From: RUG334 sp045599645
GTDB lineage: Bacteria > Muiribacteriota > Ozemobacteria > Ozemobacterales > Ozemobacteraceae
Assembly (NCBI GenBank): GCA_045599645.1
Contig: JAZRWI010000053.1
Span: forward strand, 7,079 to 71,078
Direction of reading: 5' to 3'
DNA: 64,000 nucleotides
Shown here: one piece after another, positions 52,070 to 63,600 of the stretch
Numbering within the stretch: position 1 is the first letter of the stretch
Layout: each line of letters begins with the position of its first letter
Notes under the pieces: generated by a model
Database searches by the model: none
The model's input: only the letters and a program-made list of their open reading frames with translations
What the model was told of the DNA's origin: nothing
Position numbers and translations under genes: made by a program

Positions 52070-55000
52070 TCACTCTGCAAGGGAAACCAGTTCAGGAAGC
52101 TTATCATTGCTGAGAATCCACTTGGAGCTATCGTTCCAGGTAGCTTCACCAGACCATGTGGTATTTTTTATTTCATCAGCAAAGCCATTATCAAGAATAT
52201 AAGTGTAGGTAATTTTTTCATCACCCTCCATTTCGGGGTTGCCATATAATAAATTTTTCGTAACAGGCTGGTTATTAACAAGAGTCTTCTTAGTTGTAAA
52301 AGTATCTTTTATAAAAGCCTCTTCCCAATAAGTAACAAGTGCCCCAGTATTATAACTTGAGTATTCATCAGTTTCATAGCTATTATTCATTACAGAACCT
52401 TCTGAATAGCAGTTAGACAATTCACATCCATAGAACATATACACACACAAGCCTGCAGTATAAGCCCCGGTAATATTACCCGTATTCACACATGATGTTA
52501 TTAAGTTATCAGAGCAGACATACGAACAAATGCCAGACACACATGAATTATTGCCTTTGCTTACAATATTTCCATTGTTCATACAGTTAATTATTTTTAG
52601 ATAACCTTCTGAAGAGTAATTTTGCCCAGAAATGCCAGCAACGTATGAACCGTTTTCATCCAGAATATCAGCAGTGTTAACACAATTACTAATAGTAATA
52701 GGATTACGATTTTCCCAGGAAACATAACGATAGCAGCCCATAATTCCACCAACAGACTGTTCATCAGATAAAGAATGGATTTTTCCGTTATTAATGCATT
52801 TATCAATTGTTCCATTACCACAAGCGACAATACCACCCGTAGCTTCGTATTCTCCTTTTGCCGTAATAGGAATATTGTTGGAACAGTTGGTTATTTTTGC
52901 TTCAGAAATAAAGCCGGCAATAGAACCAGTATAATTAGAACCTCTTATAGAGCCAGTCGGATTATCAAGATGAACATTTCGTATCTCTGCGACAGGCCCG
53001 GCAACTCCGGCAAACAAACCGGTTGTCGCCTGAAATTCATTGGTGCTTTGCCAAAGACCTTTGATTTTGAAATTATTTCCATCATATACACCATTAAACG
53101 CATGGTTCTTAATTATTGCAGAATCTTCGCTACTCCAGATATAATCAAAAGTATCGACATCAAGACAGCCAATTGGCTCAAATCCATTTATTTCATAGTT
53201 GTCTGTGATTGTTGAAACATAGTCTGTTAAATCAATATCATTTATCTGCTGGTAATGGGCAGAAAGATTCATGCGCACAAGATCAAGCTGCTTCGGCAAA
53301 GCAACAAGATAAGGGCTTTCCTTTGTGCCTTTACCTGTAAATGGTGTGGTTTCAAACCTGGCTTCAGAGAATGGTCTATACAATACGTTTCGAGAATCTG
53401 GAATTTCACCAATAAAAGTGACTCTGATAGTTTCAGAAGCCATGTTCTGGGAAATAGTAAACGTAAGCTTTGTGCTATCATCGCTCCAATCTGCTGAAAG
53501 CTTTGTTGCTTCTTCCAGATTACTATATATTTTGATAGCATTTTCTGCCTGTCGCAAATTTCTCGGTGTATTTTTAAAGTCTACAATGAATTTTGCGCCA
53601 AGGCTGATAACTGGTGGAACAGCAGTAGAATTAACGTAATCTTCAGGAGCTATATTTATCGAAACAGCAATACCTTCAGGTTCTGAACCAGTATCAGGAT
53701 CTTTACTACCTGTTTTGAAGGTAAAACTGGTTCTTTCAAGCTTCTGGTTTGATTCATGATTTATCATTCCGGCTTCAATATTAACTGAATAATCCATGTC
53801 ATACTGTAGAGCAGTCAGTGGTGTTAATGTGAGCATACCCGTTGAAGTAGCATAAGAGCAGTTAAAATCAGTTTTGCGATTATCTGCATTTACAATGGAT
53901 ATCAAATTCTTGCAGGAATCATCCCAATCTATTGCAGGAGAAAGCCATATAGAAATCGGAGTTTTTACACTGGCATCTTCCACGTTAGCAGGGGCCTTCA
54001 GTTCAGCCGTTACATTTGGAATTGTAGTAAAATTCAATACTCCGAACTGGGCTATATCTACATTTTCTATATCTTTAACAGTATTATTCATAACAATAGA
54101 ATAATCAGTATTTGCTTTTAAATTATTTACAAATGAAATAGTAGCAATGGTATTTTCAGAATTGAAATCCAGTTTGAACATGACATAGCCTTCCGGAGAC
54201 CTTACTTTAATGGCATTTTCTACTTCAACCCTGTTAGCTACAGACTTACCAAAGTTAATTACAAAGCTTGGATTAGTCTTGTATGCATCTTTATATAATG
54301 AGTCTTCAGCAACGGCAATGGAAGCCTTCGTAAAGCTTGCTGGTATAGTTACAAATCCAAAGGTTTCCCCACCAAGAATATAAGCAGAATCTACAGCTGG
54401 AATTCCTTTGCGCAAAACCAGTGAATAAGTAGTTTCATACCTGAGACAGTCAACAGGAGCAACCGCTATTTCTTTCTTATTTTCTGATACAGAACAGCTA
54501 ACAGAAGCAATATTATTATCTTCATCATATAAAATAATATGTGAAGAACAGGAATCGTCCCACAATATTTCTTTTTCAGAGCGAAGTACAATTCTTGTAT
54601 TTGTAGCAACATTTTCTGCCGGGTTCGGTTCAATCATTGTAACCTTACAGCTTACAGGCTCATATGCAATACTATTTACTCGGTTAAAAGCCTCATCATA
54701 TGTAAAAACGGTATTCTTGTGAGTTTTTACGGTAGCTGTGACCTTGAAATTGTCAGGGAATTCATTCAGTGAAACACCCTTAAGGTTCAATACAAAGCTG
54801 AAGGTTGCCAGAGCTCCGGATATTTCGCTGTTGCCTGAAGCATATTTATCAATAATAAATCTATGCACATATCTGCTGTCTGATTCTGGTGATAAAGATA
54901 TTTCTTCATTAGCTTTGCCACCATCAATCTTAAAATTTGAGCCCTGACTACTGCCAGATATAAAGGTTAATTCATGAACGACATTAGGATTAGTAAAAAC

Positions 55001-55726
55001 CAGAGCGTCATTAGCAGTTATAAAGGAAGAAACCTTTAAATCTTCATTAAAAAGGGCCACACCCTCACTGGCAGTATATTCATACTTTAAAGGAGTTGCA
55101 GTAAGATAAAAGCTTTCAACGCGTTCTGCTATCAAATCCTCGGGTTTACCGGCAAATATAGTGAAAACGTAATTCAGACGGTAGGTTTTGATATTAAATT
55201 CAGTTGGTCTGACGCTCATTCTGACAGATGAAACTACAGCCACTCCATTTTCCTGGATCTTCTGATACTGCCAGTTCAGATCATCAATTTTCTTGAAGCC
55301 AAGCCAGAATTCCGTGTATTCCGGAGGAAAATTATTAGGAACAGTGATATCAATAGGCTTCATTGTTTCAGTAAGCGGTCTTATAATACCGCCTTTTTCA
55401 ACTGTGCCCGTGAGGGTATAGGCTTTGGTTGAAACACTGCCGTAGTCACCTGCTTCACTGGCTTCCAGGTCACGTTCCTTCAGAGTCAGACTTGAACTTT
55501 CAGGCAGAGTGCCGCCTTCTTTGGCTTCGATAATTACTAAGGGATCAGATTGCGAAGTAAAAAAGATTCTGCCTGAGCCATCTGTGTCGGCACCAGCATA
55601 TATAATTTGGGTTTCAGTAAAAACATAATCCCCTGCACCGCCGCCGCAGCCGTAGGAAAGGCAGACCAGCGCCAGAACCATGCAAAGGAAAATCCCTAGT
55701 CGTCTCGAACTTAAATACTTCTTCAT
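52070..55726 (-). CDS. Type B giant GLUG-repeat lipoprotein, cassette 2
   Basis: About 1218 residues, starting KKYLSSRRLGIFL with a lipoprotein signal ending CLSYGC (Cys27). It is closely similar to the cassette 1 type B protein over the N-terminal domain and Ig-like units (NTRIVLRSEKEILW). About six GLUG units follow the lead-in ESPYLVALPKQLDLVRMNLS. The ATG at 55726 matches the start of the other type B gene and follows the shared leader; an upstream extension to 55789 is open but lies within that leader. The C-terminus is ILSNDKLPELVSLAE. It is the first gene of the cassette and overlaps no neighbour. Confidence 0.85.
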   Translation of the reverse strand: MKKYLSSRRLGIFLCMVLALVCLSYGCGGGAGDYVFTETQIIYAGADTDGSGRIFFTSQSDPLVIIEAKEGGTLPESSSLTLKERDLEASEAGDYGSVSTKAYTLTGTVEKGGIIRPLTETMKPIDITVPNNFPPEYTEFWLGFKKIDDLNWQYQKIQENGVAVVSSVRMSVRPTEFNIKTYRLNYVFTIFAGKPEDLIAERVESFYLTATPLKYEYTASEGVALFNEDLKVSSFITANDALVFTNPNVVHELTFISGSSQGSNFKIDGGKANEEISLSPESDSRYVHRFIIDKYASGNSEISGALATFSFVLNLKGVSLNEFPDNFKVTATVKTHKNTVFTYDEAFNRVNSIAYEPVSCKVTMIEPNPAENVATNTRIVLRSEKEILWDDSCSSHIILYDEDNNIASVSCSVSENKKEIAVAPVDCLRYETTYSLVLRKGIPAVDSAYILGGETFGFVTIPASFTKASIAVAEDSLYKDAYKTNPSFVINFGKSVANRVEVENAIKVRSPEGYVMFKLDFNSENTIATISFVNNLKANTDYSIVMNNTVKDIENVDIAQFGVLNFTTIPNVTAELKAPANVEDASVKTPISIWLSPAIDWDDSCKNLISIVNADNRKTDFNCSYATSTGMLTLTPLTALQYDMDYSVNIEAGMINHESNQKLERTSFTFKTGSKDPDTGSEPEGIAVSINIAPEDYVNSTAVPPVISLGAKFIVDFKNTPRNLRQAENAIKIYSNLEEATKLSADWSDDSTKLTFTISQNMASETIRVTFIGEIPDSRNVLYRPFSEARFETTPFTGKGTKESPYLVALPKQLDLVRMNLSAHYQQINDIDLTDYVSTITDNYEINGFEPIGCLDVDTFDYIWSSEDSAIIKNHAFNGVYDGNNFKIKGLWQSTNEFQATTGLFAGVAGPVAEIRNVHLDNPTGSIRGSNYTGSIAGFISEAKITNCSNNIPITAKGEYEATGGIVACGNGTIDKCINNGKIHSLSDEQSVGGIMGCYRYVSWENRNPITISNCVNTADILDENGSYVAGISGQNYSSEGYLKIINCMNNGNIVSKGNNSCVSGICSYVCSDNLITSCVNTGNITGAYTAGLCVYMFYGCELSNCYSEGSVMNNSYETDEYSSYNTGALVTYWEEAFIKDTFTTKKTLVNNQPVTKNLLYGNPEMEGDEKITYTYILDNGFADEIKNTTWSGEATWNDSSKWILSNDKLPELVSLAE

Positions 55727-55799
55727 TTGTTTGCCAATTTGTATATGTATAGATACTTTTAGATTAGTACATTTTGTCTCAAAGTTCAAGACCGTATGA
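55727..55799 (-). promoter_or_regulatory. Duplicated leader upstream of type B gene, cassette 2
   Basis: Near-identical to 48043-48113. The same TTGAAC and TAATCT boxes are present on the minus strand at 17-bp spacing. It ends exactly where the repeat array begins, so the conserved block is the probable transcription start region of the cassette. Confidence 0.5.
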
Positions 55800-56640
55800 A
55801 AAATAAGTGTGATGTGAGGGCGCTTCGCTAGGAGGGCGGCCTTCGGCCTAGGAGGGATTTGTTGGTTCGATTGGATTTACTGCTGCTTTAACCGGCTCTC
55901 TGCCAAAACCTAAATTCATAATTCATAATGCATAATGCATAATTATTTGTTTGTTCGATTGGATTTTCTACTGCTTTAACCGGCTCTCTGCCAATGCCTA
56001 AATTCATAATGCATTAAAGTTAAAGCACCAACCTGGTCGAAGCAGCAGAATACCCAATCAAACAACATTCAATTATGCATTATGCATTATGCATTGGGTT
56101 CCACCACCAACCCACTCGAAGCAGCAGAATACCCTATCTAACAACATTCAATTATGCATTATGAATTATGAATTATGCATTGAGTTCCAGCACCAATCCA
56201 CTCGAAGCAGCAGAATACCCTATCTAACAACATTCAATTATGCATTATGCATTGGGTTCCACCACCAACCCACTCGAAGCAGCAGAATACCCAATCCAAC
56301 AACATTCAATTATGCATTATGAATTATGCATTATGCATTGGGTTCCAGCACCAACCCACTCAATCAGCAGAGACCCGGCACATCGTCCCCAATCCTCAAT
56401 CCCCAATCCTCAATCCTCAATTTTCAATTAGGTTCTATCGCTAAGTTGGTCGAAGCAGTAGAATACCCAATCTAACAACATTCAATTATGCATTATGAAT
56501 TATGCATTATGCATTGGGTTCCAGCACCAACCCACTCGAAGCAGTAGAATACCCAATCCAACAACATTCAATTATGCATTATGAATTATGCATTATGCAT
56601 TAGGTCACAGCAGTAAATCAAGAAACAATTGTGCATCAAA
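55800..56640. repeat. Large AATTATGCATTATG repeat array between cassettes 2 and 3
   Basis: The 840 bp contain no gene. At the left edge are two small hairpins, GCG-CTT-CGC (55820-55828) and GGCC-TTC-GGCC (55838-55848), each followed by TAGGAGG. Two forward copies of TTTGTTTGTTCGATTGGATT with CTGCTTTAACCGGCTCTCTG follow (55860-56010). Then come six or seven reverse units of CGAAGCAGCAGAATACCC, AACAACATTC and AATTATGCATTATG (56035-56620), spaced by about 85 bp. Two open frames here (56089-56322 and 56240-56444) are repeat translations, not genes. Confidence 0.85.
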
Positions 56641-59600
56641 TCAGGGTTCAGGCATATTCTTCAATTCAGGCAGCTTATTTGGATAAAAGTTCCAAATATC
56701 TTCATTGTTCCACGTAGAACCTTCATACCACGGTGTACCCTTGATTACAGTATCATACCCTTGAGATGAAAGCTGTGCCACATCAAAGACGTAGTTGTTC
56801 CCTTTTACCACAGTCCCTGACATTTGCGCCATCAAATCATCTGATGTGGTAAGCGGAATCCCAAGAACCTTTGTATCTGTTGTAGAGAAACAGTTGGCTC
56901 CCAGACTTGCACCACTGTAATACCCATAATAATAGCCTAATATAGCCTCAAAGTATGATCCACCGCCATCAATACTATTTATGTTTCCACAAAAATAGCA
57001 ATTTTCTAACCGCAAGTGAGTATAATAGCAATATCCAATTATGCCTCCAACATAATCGCTGCCATTTACATCAGCAATATTATAACAGTTGTTCACGCTA
57101 CCATCTGTCAAATAATAAAGATAGCCGGCAATGCCACCCACATAACTACTGCCAGACACATTGCCAGTATTGTAACATCTTTTTATGGTAATATCTTGTC
57201 CATAGTTTAATTTTGCAAGAATACCACCAACCCTTGACTTACCAGTTATAATTCCACTATTGCAGCAAGAATCTATTAAAGAACCATAACCAGCATATGC
57301 TACAATCCCTGAAGTGCATTCTCCGGAATCTGCTGTTACATTACCTTTATTGCAGCATTTATAAACAGAAGTTTCATAAGTACTACCAACAATGCCTGAA
57401 GCATAAGCATAGCTACCAGACTTAGCCCTGATATCGCCGGTATTTTCACATTCAATAACCTTAGCGTTATCAGCTCCGTAAACAATACCGCTTACATCAT
57501 CATATTCACTGGTAATTTTCCCTGAATTTTTACAATTTTTAATTTCGCCGCCGTAAAATTGATAAACAATGCCACCAATATCTGAATATCCCGTAATATT
57601 GCCAAAGTTCTTACAATCTACAATATTTCCTATTTCAACCTCAGCGGTAATACCACCTATATAACAAGAATCAATAGTCAAATCTGCTGCATTTTCACAA
57701 TCCAAAAGGCTGCCTTGTATTACGCCACCAGCAATGCCTCCACAATAGCAGTTCGAATAAAAAGCAACAAGCTGGCCTTCATTTTTGCAGCCATTTATTG
57801 TGCTGCCAATACAAGCACCAGCCAAACCACCTATGACGCGGTATCCCTTTACTGTGCCTTTATTAACACAGTTTTCTATTGAACCGCCATTTGCCATACC
57901 TACCAGGCTGCCAGCACAGCCGCTGACAATAGCACTATAATCTGTTTCATCGCTACCAATAAACACACAGTTTTCATCAATTGTGATGCTTGCAATCTGG
58001 GCATTATTGGTCACAGAGAACAGACCGACATTGTAAGTATATTCATCTGGTTCAACAATTAAATTCTTTATTGTTTTGCCATCGCCATACAGCTTGCCGC
58101 AGAAAACCTCCTGACCAACACCAATCGGATGAAAATCAATACCGGCAAAATCAATATCATTCTTAAGCATAAAGCATGAGCTTCGGTAAAGCATCAGGCA
58201 ATCAAAATCATCAGGAGTGCATATCTGGAAAGGATTATCAGTTCTACCTTTCCCATGAAGCAAAGCAGATATAAATTCCTGAGGAACAAAAGGATTAATG
58301 AGACTATTGTCTGACGCTTGAACAACATCTGACATAGCAATCTTATAAACCGCACCGATGGCCAATTCGTTCTCTGGAGGTGTTAAGACAAGTCTGTTGC
58401 CTTCCCATTCCCTATGCCAGTTCTCTGCTACCCCATTCTTCAAAACGGAAATCGTAGCTGATGCATAATTATAATCCATCAGATCCTTGGCAAAATCCAC
58501 TACCATCTTTGGATTATCCATAAAAACAACGAATGGCAGAGTATTGTTCTGATAATAGCCTTCTAAGGAACTCAATACAGCAATAGTATAATCAGAGTCA
58601 GCAGTCTTGAAACTGAAGGTATAAGCTCCTAGTCTCTGAAGAGTCTGTTTATCACTTAAATCACCCTTTACAGAAACCTGATATCTTCTATTGAACAAAA
58701 GATTTCTCTGCGGGGTCAGGCTGATTACCATATTTACTTCATCATAAGAACAATTAGCCGGGAATTCAGCACCTGTTACAAGATCCTTTATCACAAAAGA
58801 ATTCTTTGCTGTTGAAATATCAAGAGCCATAGGTAATGAAAGTCTAATATTTATAGGCGCGCTAGCAATAACGTTTTCAGCATCATTAGCCGGAACAGTT
58901 TCCACAACTTTTATATCCTGGAATATTTCAAAGCTTACAGGATCAAAAATACTGATATCCAAGCCTTCTGTGTCTTTGACGCTGTTTGTCATCGTAATGG
59001 TATAGCCCTCGCCAGCCAAAAGCTCAGACTGGAAACTCATGCTAGCTATTCTGCATTTATCATCATTAAATGCTATTTCATATTCAACAACTTCATTTCC
59101 CTGAAGGACTCTGATTGAGTTTTTGACTTCATCAAGCTTTGCCACTGATTTTCCGAAATCAATCAAAAATTCAGGCTTTCTAGTGTAATATTTGTCAAAC
59201 TTAGATCCAATTCCTGGTTTAATCGAAGCCTTTGCAAGAGTTCCAGCTTCTGTAACAAACCTAAAGCTGGCAGGCTTTACATAATTGGTATTTCCATTGC
59301 CTGTAATACCAGCTTCTATGACAATATTATAATTACTTTCATAGCTAAGAGTTTTATCAGGTTTGATTGTTAATGTTTTTAAATCATCAGAAAGTGTTGC
59401 TGAATAACTGATGTTTACCAGTTGTTCATTGCTGATGCTGATAAGCTTCTTTGCCTTTGTAGACCAGTCTATGGCTTCTGAGAAATTCAAGACAATAGAG
59501 GTTGAAACAGGAACAACGGTATCTGAGGCCGGTGCTGTCATTACCACATCAATTGGCAGGCCATCAGGTGCATCTTCACCTTCTGTATGGCGTTTTATTT

Positions 59601-60636
59601 TGCCTTCACCTGCAAATACTACCTTGTTATCAGTAGTAATGGTCGATTTAATGTGAAAGTCCGGCGGGAAAACGCTCTTCGAAATTCCTTTTATACCAAG
59701 AGAAACACTGTAGGTAGCAAGGTTGCCGCTTTTTTCCAGATTATTTTCTTCATAGCGGTTAATTGTAATCCTATGCAGGTATTCACCGTTGAATTCCTTT
59801 TCGAGAGAAACACTTTCACTGGCAGTTTTTCCATCAACAAGAACGCCTGACTTAGCAGATGAAGATGTATAGAATACTAATTCACTGGTAAGATCAGAGG
59901 CAGTAAACATGGAAACAGTCTTTTCTGCTTCAACAAGGCTTGCCACCTTTACATCTTCAGTATATTCGTTATTCTTATTAACTGCATATTTTGCTGGGTC
60001 AGCAGAAAATGTAATGCTGTTTATATCATCAAACTTCTTTGATTCCTGCTTAACACCGAAAACTGTATAACAGTAGTTAATGTGTCGTGTAGTTATGACA
60101 AACTGGGATGGTCTTTCTGAGCTGAATCTGGCAGAGGCAACAGCAGCCTTGCCGTCGTCGCCAAGCTTTGTATATTGCCAGTCAGAAGCATTTGCTTCCT
60201 TGTAGCCAAGTATGAATTCATAATATTCAGACGAAAAAACATTCGGTATTGTCAAAGTAACATCTTTGTCGGTTTCAGTAATTTTCTTTTCAACACCGTT
60301 TTCAGAATATGTTCCGTAAAGGCAGTAAACGTTTGTTGAATCTTTACCGTAAGCCCCGATTTCCTGTGAATACAGTGCTCTTTCAACCAGAACAACAACA
60401 GCGCCAGACGGGAAGGTCTGTTCTTCCGTGGCTTCAACAATGACCTGTGGATTATTAGTAGAAACAAAAACAATAGTTCCCTTATCAGTAGCATGACTTG
60501 TAGTTGTGCCTTTTATTACAACCTCGTCCTGAACAATCTTATCGCCATCTCTGCTGGTGCTGCAGCCATAGAAGGTAAACAGCAGAACAGCTGCAATAGC
60601 CATTATTATAAATCTATATCTATTCTTAGTATTCAT
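56641..60636 (-). CDS. Type A giant GLUG-repeat lipoprotein, cassette 3
   Basis: The 1331-residue protein has a signal peptide ending LLFTFYGC (Cys25), the common N-terminal domain (TTSHATDKGTIVFVST), Ig-like units (TSIVLNFSEAIDW, INIRLSLPMALD) and the lead-in DNPFQICTPDDFDCLMLY. About 11 GLUG units follow, and the C-terminus is DIWNFYPNKLPELKNMPEP. It is the most diverged of the three type A genes at its 3' end. GGGAGAC lies just before the ATG. It follows the upstream type B gene by 27 bp. Probably surface-exposed; function unknown. Confidence 0.85.
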   Translation of the reverse strand: MNTKNRYRFIIMAIAAVLLFTFYGCSTSRDGDKIVQDEVVIKGTTTSHATDKGTIVFVSTNNPQVIVEATEEQTFPSGAVVVLVERALYSQEIGAYGKDSTNVYCLYGTYSENGVEKKITETDKDVTLTIPNVFSSEYYEFILGYKEANASDWQYTKLGDDGKAAVASARFSSERPSQFVITTRHINYCYTVFGVKQESKKFDDINSITFSADPAKYAVNKNNEYTEDVKVASLVEAEKTVSMFTASDLTSELVFYTSSSAKSGVLVDGKTASESVSLEKEFNGEYLHRITINRYEENNLEKSGNLATYSVSLGIKGISKSVFPPDFHIKSTITTDNKVVFAGEGKIKRHTEGEDAPDGLPIDVVMTAPASDTVVPVSTSIVLNFSEAIDWSTKAKKLISISNEQLVNISYSATLSDDLKTLTIKPDKTLSYESNYNIVIEAGITGNGNTNYVKPASFRFVTEAGTLAKASIKPGIGSKFDKYYTRKPEFLIDFGKSVAKLDEVKNSIRVLQGNEVVEYEIAFNDDKCRIASMSFQSELLAGEGYTITMTNSVKDTEGLDISIFDPVSFEIFQDIKVVETVPANDAENVIASAPINIRLSLPMALDISTAKNSFVIKDLVTGAEFPANCSYDEVNMVISLTPQRNLLFNRRYQVSVKGDLSDKQTLQRLGAYTFSFKTADSDYTIAVLSSLEGYYQNNTLPFVVFMDNPKMVVDFAKDLMDYNYASATISVLKNGVAENWHREWEGNRLVLTPPENELAIGAVYKIAMSDVVQASDNSLINPFVPQEFISALLHGKGRTDNPFQICTPDDFDCLMLYRSSCFMLKNDIDFAGIDFHPIGVGQEVFCGKLYGDGKTIKNLIVEPDEYTYNVGLFSVTNNAQIASITIDENCVFIGSDETDYSAIVSGCAGSLVGMANGGSIENCVNKGTVKGYRVIGGLAGACIGSTINGCKNEGQLVAFYSNCYCGGIAGGVIQGSLLDCENAADLTIDSCYIGGITAEVEIGNIVDCKNFGNITGYSDIGGIVYQFYGGEIKNCKNSGKITSEYDDVSGIVYGADNAKVIECENTGDIRAKSGSYAYASGIVGSTYETSVYKCCNKGNVTADSGECTSGIVAYAGYGSLIDSCCNSGIITGKSRVGGILAKLNYGQDITIKRCYNTGNVSGSSYVGGIAGYLYYLTDGSVNNCYNIADVNGSDYVGGIIGYCYYTHLRLENCYFCGNINSIDGGGSYFEAILGYYYGYYSGASLGANCFSTTDTKVLGIPLTTSDDLMAQMSGTVVKGNNYVFDVAQLSSQGYDTVIKGTPWYEGSTWNNEDIWNFYPNKLPELKNMPEP

Positions 60637-60663
60637 GCTTGTCTCCCATTAATCACAAGGCAG

Positions 60664-63600
60664 TCATCCTTCAGGCAAAACCAGTTCTGGAAGCTTATCA
60701 CTGCTAAGAATCCACTTAGAACTATCTTTCCAGGTTGCATTAGTTGACCAGCTAGTAGACTTTATTTCATCTGCATAGCCATTATTCAGTATATATGAAT
60801 ACAAAACACTGGCTGAAGATGACGGTTCGTCGCCGAACAAATCATCAGAGGTTATAGCAGAACCATTAACCATTGTTTTTTTCGTTGTAAAGTTATCTGT
60901 AATAGTTACATAATCAGAAACATATTGTACAAATGCACCAGCTCGCATTCGAGCTTCTTCTTCATCGTCATACACATTCAAAGCAGTAATGGAACCTTCA
61001 GTATAGCAATTAGATAATTCAGCACTATATAGATAACCACAAAGCCCGGCAGCGATATAGCCACTTATATCACCAGTATTTACACATGAGCGGATAGTTT
61101 CAGAATCATTTGGATTCGAAAAAATACCGGCGGCACATTCTTGATATTCGATACATTCTAAGACTTTAATATTGCCAGTATTCATACAATTACTTACGTT
61201 GCAGCTATTGTAATCACTGCCAATAATTCCAGCAGCACAACCACCTGTAGCTGTCACATCACCAGTATTTACACATGAAATTACATTGTCATTTCCGCCA
61301 AACCTTGCAACAATACCAGCTGAGTACTGGTCATAAGAACTAGCAATTCTTGAATTAACTATATTGCCACTATTTTTACAATTAATAATAGAATTATTGT
61401 AATAATCACCATATCCGACAATACCGCCCAAATCTTCGGCGCCTGCTGATATATTAGCAGTATTTTCACAGTTGCTTATAGTCAAAGATTCTGGAGATTC
61501 TCCGGACAGGCTGCCAAAGCCAGCTACAATACCCCCAATATACAAACTATTATCTGAACCGGTAATATTACCATTGTTTTGACAATGATCAATATTACCT
61601 TCACACATACAAACAATACCACCAACAGCATTCGCACCTAGCGCAGAAGACCACATGCTATCGGATACCTCAAGCGGGATATTGTTACTGCAATTACTTA
61701 TTATTCCTTTGGAAAGAATACAGCAAATCGAACTTACATAAATAGGTCCACTGATTACACCTCCAGGGTTATCAAGATGAACATTTTTTATCGCAGAATC
61801 AGAACCAACAATGCCTCCGAACAGACCAGCAACCACCGCAGTATCCTTGCTACGCTGCCAGAAGCCTTTTATTTTGTAATTATCTCCATCATAAACCCCT
61901 GTGAATAGCAAATTAACGAGTTCAGACGGGTCTGACAAGCCAGACATCATAATACTGATATCCAGGTATCCTATTGGCTCAAAACCGTTTTCTTCATAGG
62001 TATCAGTAATCTTAGAAACGTAACCAGTTAAGTCAATATCGTTAACCTGCCTATAATGAGCACTTAAATTCTTGCGAACCAAGTCAAGCTGCATGGGCAA
62101 CGAAACCAGATAGGGGCTTTCTTCCGTTCCTTCCCCTGCAAAAGCTGTCGTTTCAAATCTCAACTCGGCAAATCTGTCTATCAGCACATTCCTTGAGTCG
62201 TAAATATCGCCGATAAAAGCAACTCTGATGCTTTCTGACGCCATATTTTGGGAAATAGTGAACGTAAGTTTGGTCTTGTCTTCGCTCCATTCAGTTGAAA
62301 GCTTTGTTGCTTCTGCATAGTTACTATATATTTTTATAGCATTTTCAGCCTGATGAAGGTCTCTCGGAGTCTTTTTAAAATCGACAGAAAATCTTGCGCC
62401 AAGAGTGATAATCGGTGGAACAGCGCTGGCATCTACATAATCTTCAGCAGGCACAGCCAGAGAAGCGAGCATGTGCTCAGGTTCAAAGTCTGTTCCAGGA
62501 ACCTTGTAATTGGTTTTGAAGGTCAGGTTCGATGCTCCAAGCTTCTGGTTTGATGCATGATTCATCATTCCTTCAGCAAAAGTTATTGTATAGTTCATAT
62601 TATACTGAAGCTCTGTCTGAGGTGTAAGAGTCAGCATACCAGTCGATGTCGCATAAGCACAATTAAAGCTAAGAGCCTGATTGTCTTCATTAGTGACAGA
62701 AATCAGACTTTTGCAGGAATCATTCCAATCTATTGCCGGAGAAAGCTTAATAGCTATAACACTATCTATACTTGCTTCTGTAACATCAGCAGGAGTTTTG
62801 ATTTCAGCTAAGACGTCCGGTATTGTAGTAAAATTCAGCACACTGAACTGTGCAATATCTACATTTTCAATATCCTTAACAGTCTTATTCATTATAATAG
62901 AATAACGAGTATCAGGCTTTAACTCATTTCTGAAGGAAAGTGTTGCATCGGTATTTTCCGGGCTAAAAACCAGGCTAAACTGTATTGGACCTTCCGGAGA
63001 CATAACAGTGATTGCATTTTCTACTTCAACAATGTTTGCAACAGGCTTTACAAAATCAATTACAAAGCTTGGATTAGTTTTATACGCACCTCTGTATAGA
63101 GATTCTTCAGTAACAGCAATAGAAGCCATTGTAAAGCTTGCTGGTATCGTTACAAATTCAAAGGTTCCAGAACCAAGCGCCCAGTTAGATTCGTTTACAG
63201 GAATACCCTTGCGTAAAGCCAGAGTATAAGTAGTTTCATACTTCAGAGCTTTTACCGGAGTAACTGTTAGTTCCATTTTATCTGCAGAAACAGTGCACGC
63301 TACAGAGGCTATAACATTATCCTCATCATATAATTTGACATATTCTGCATAGGCGTCTTCCCACAGAATTTCTTTTTCTGAGGTTAAAACAATTTTTGTA
63401 TTAGTAGCTACATTTTCACATGGATTAGGTTCTATCATTACTACGTCGCAATAAGATGGCTCAACAGGAATATTTTTCCTTCTCATAAACGCTTCTTCAT
63501 ACGTAAACAATGTATTTTTATGTGTTGTAACAGTAGTAGTTACTTTGAAATTATCAGGGAGCACATCTAATTCTTTATCCTTAATATCCAGAACAAAACT

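Noticed and set aside
56089..56444. Overlapping small open frames starting MHWVPP or MHYALG
   Set aside because: They lie wholly within the AATTATGCATTATG repeat array and encode only its repeat units.
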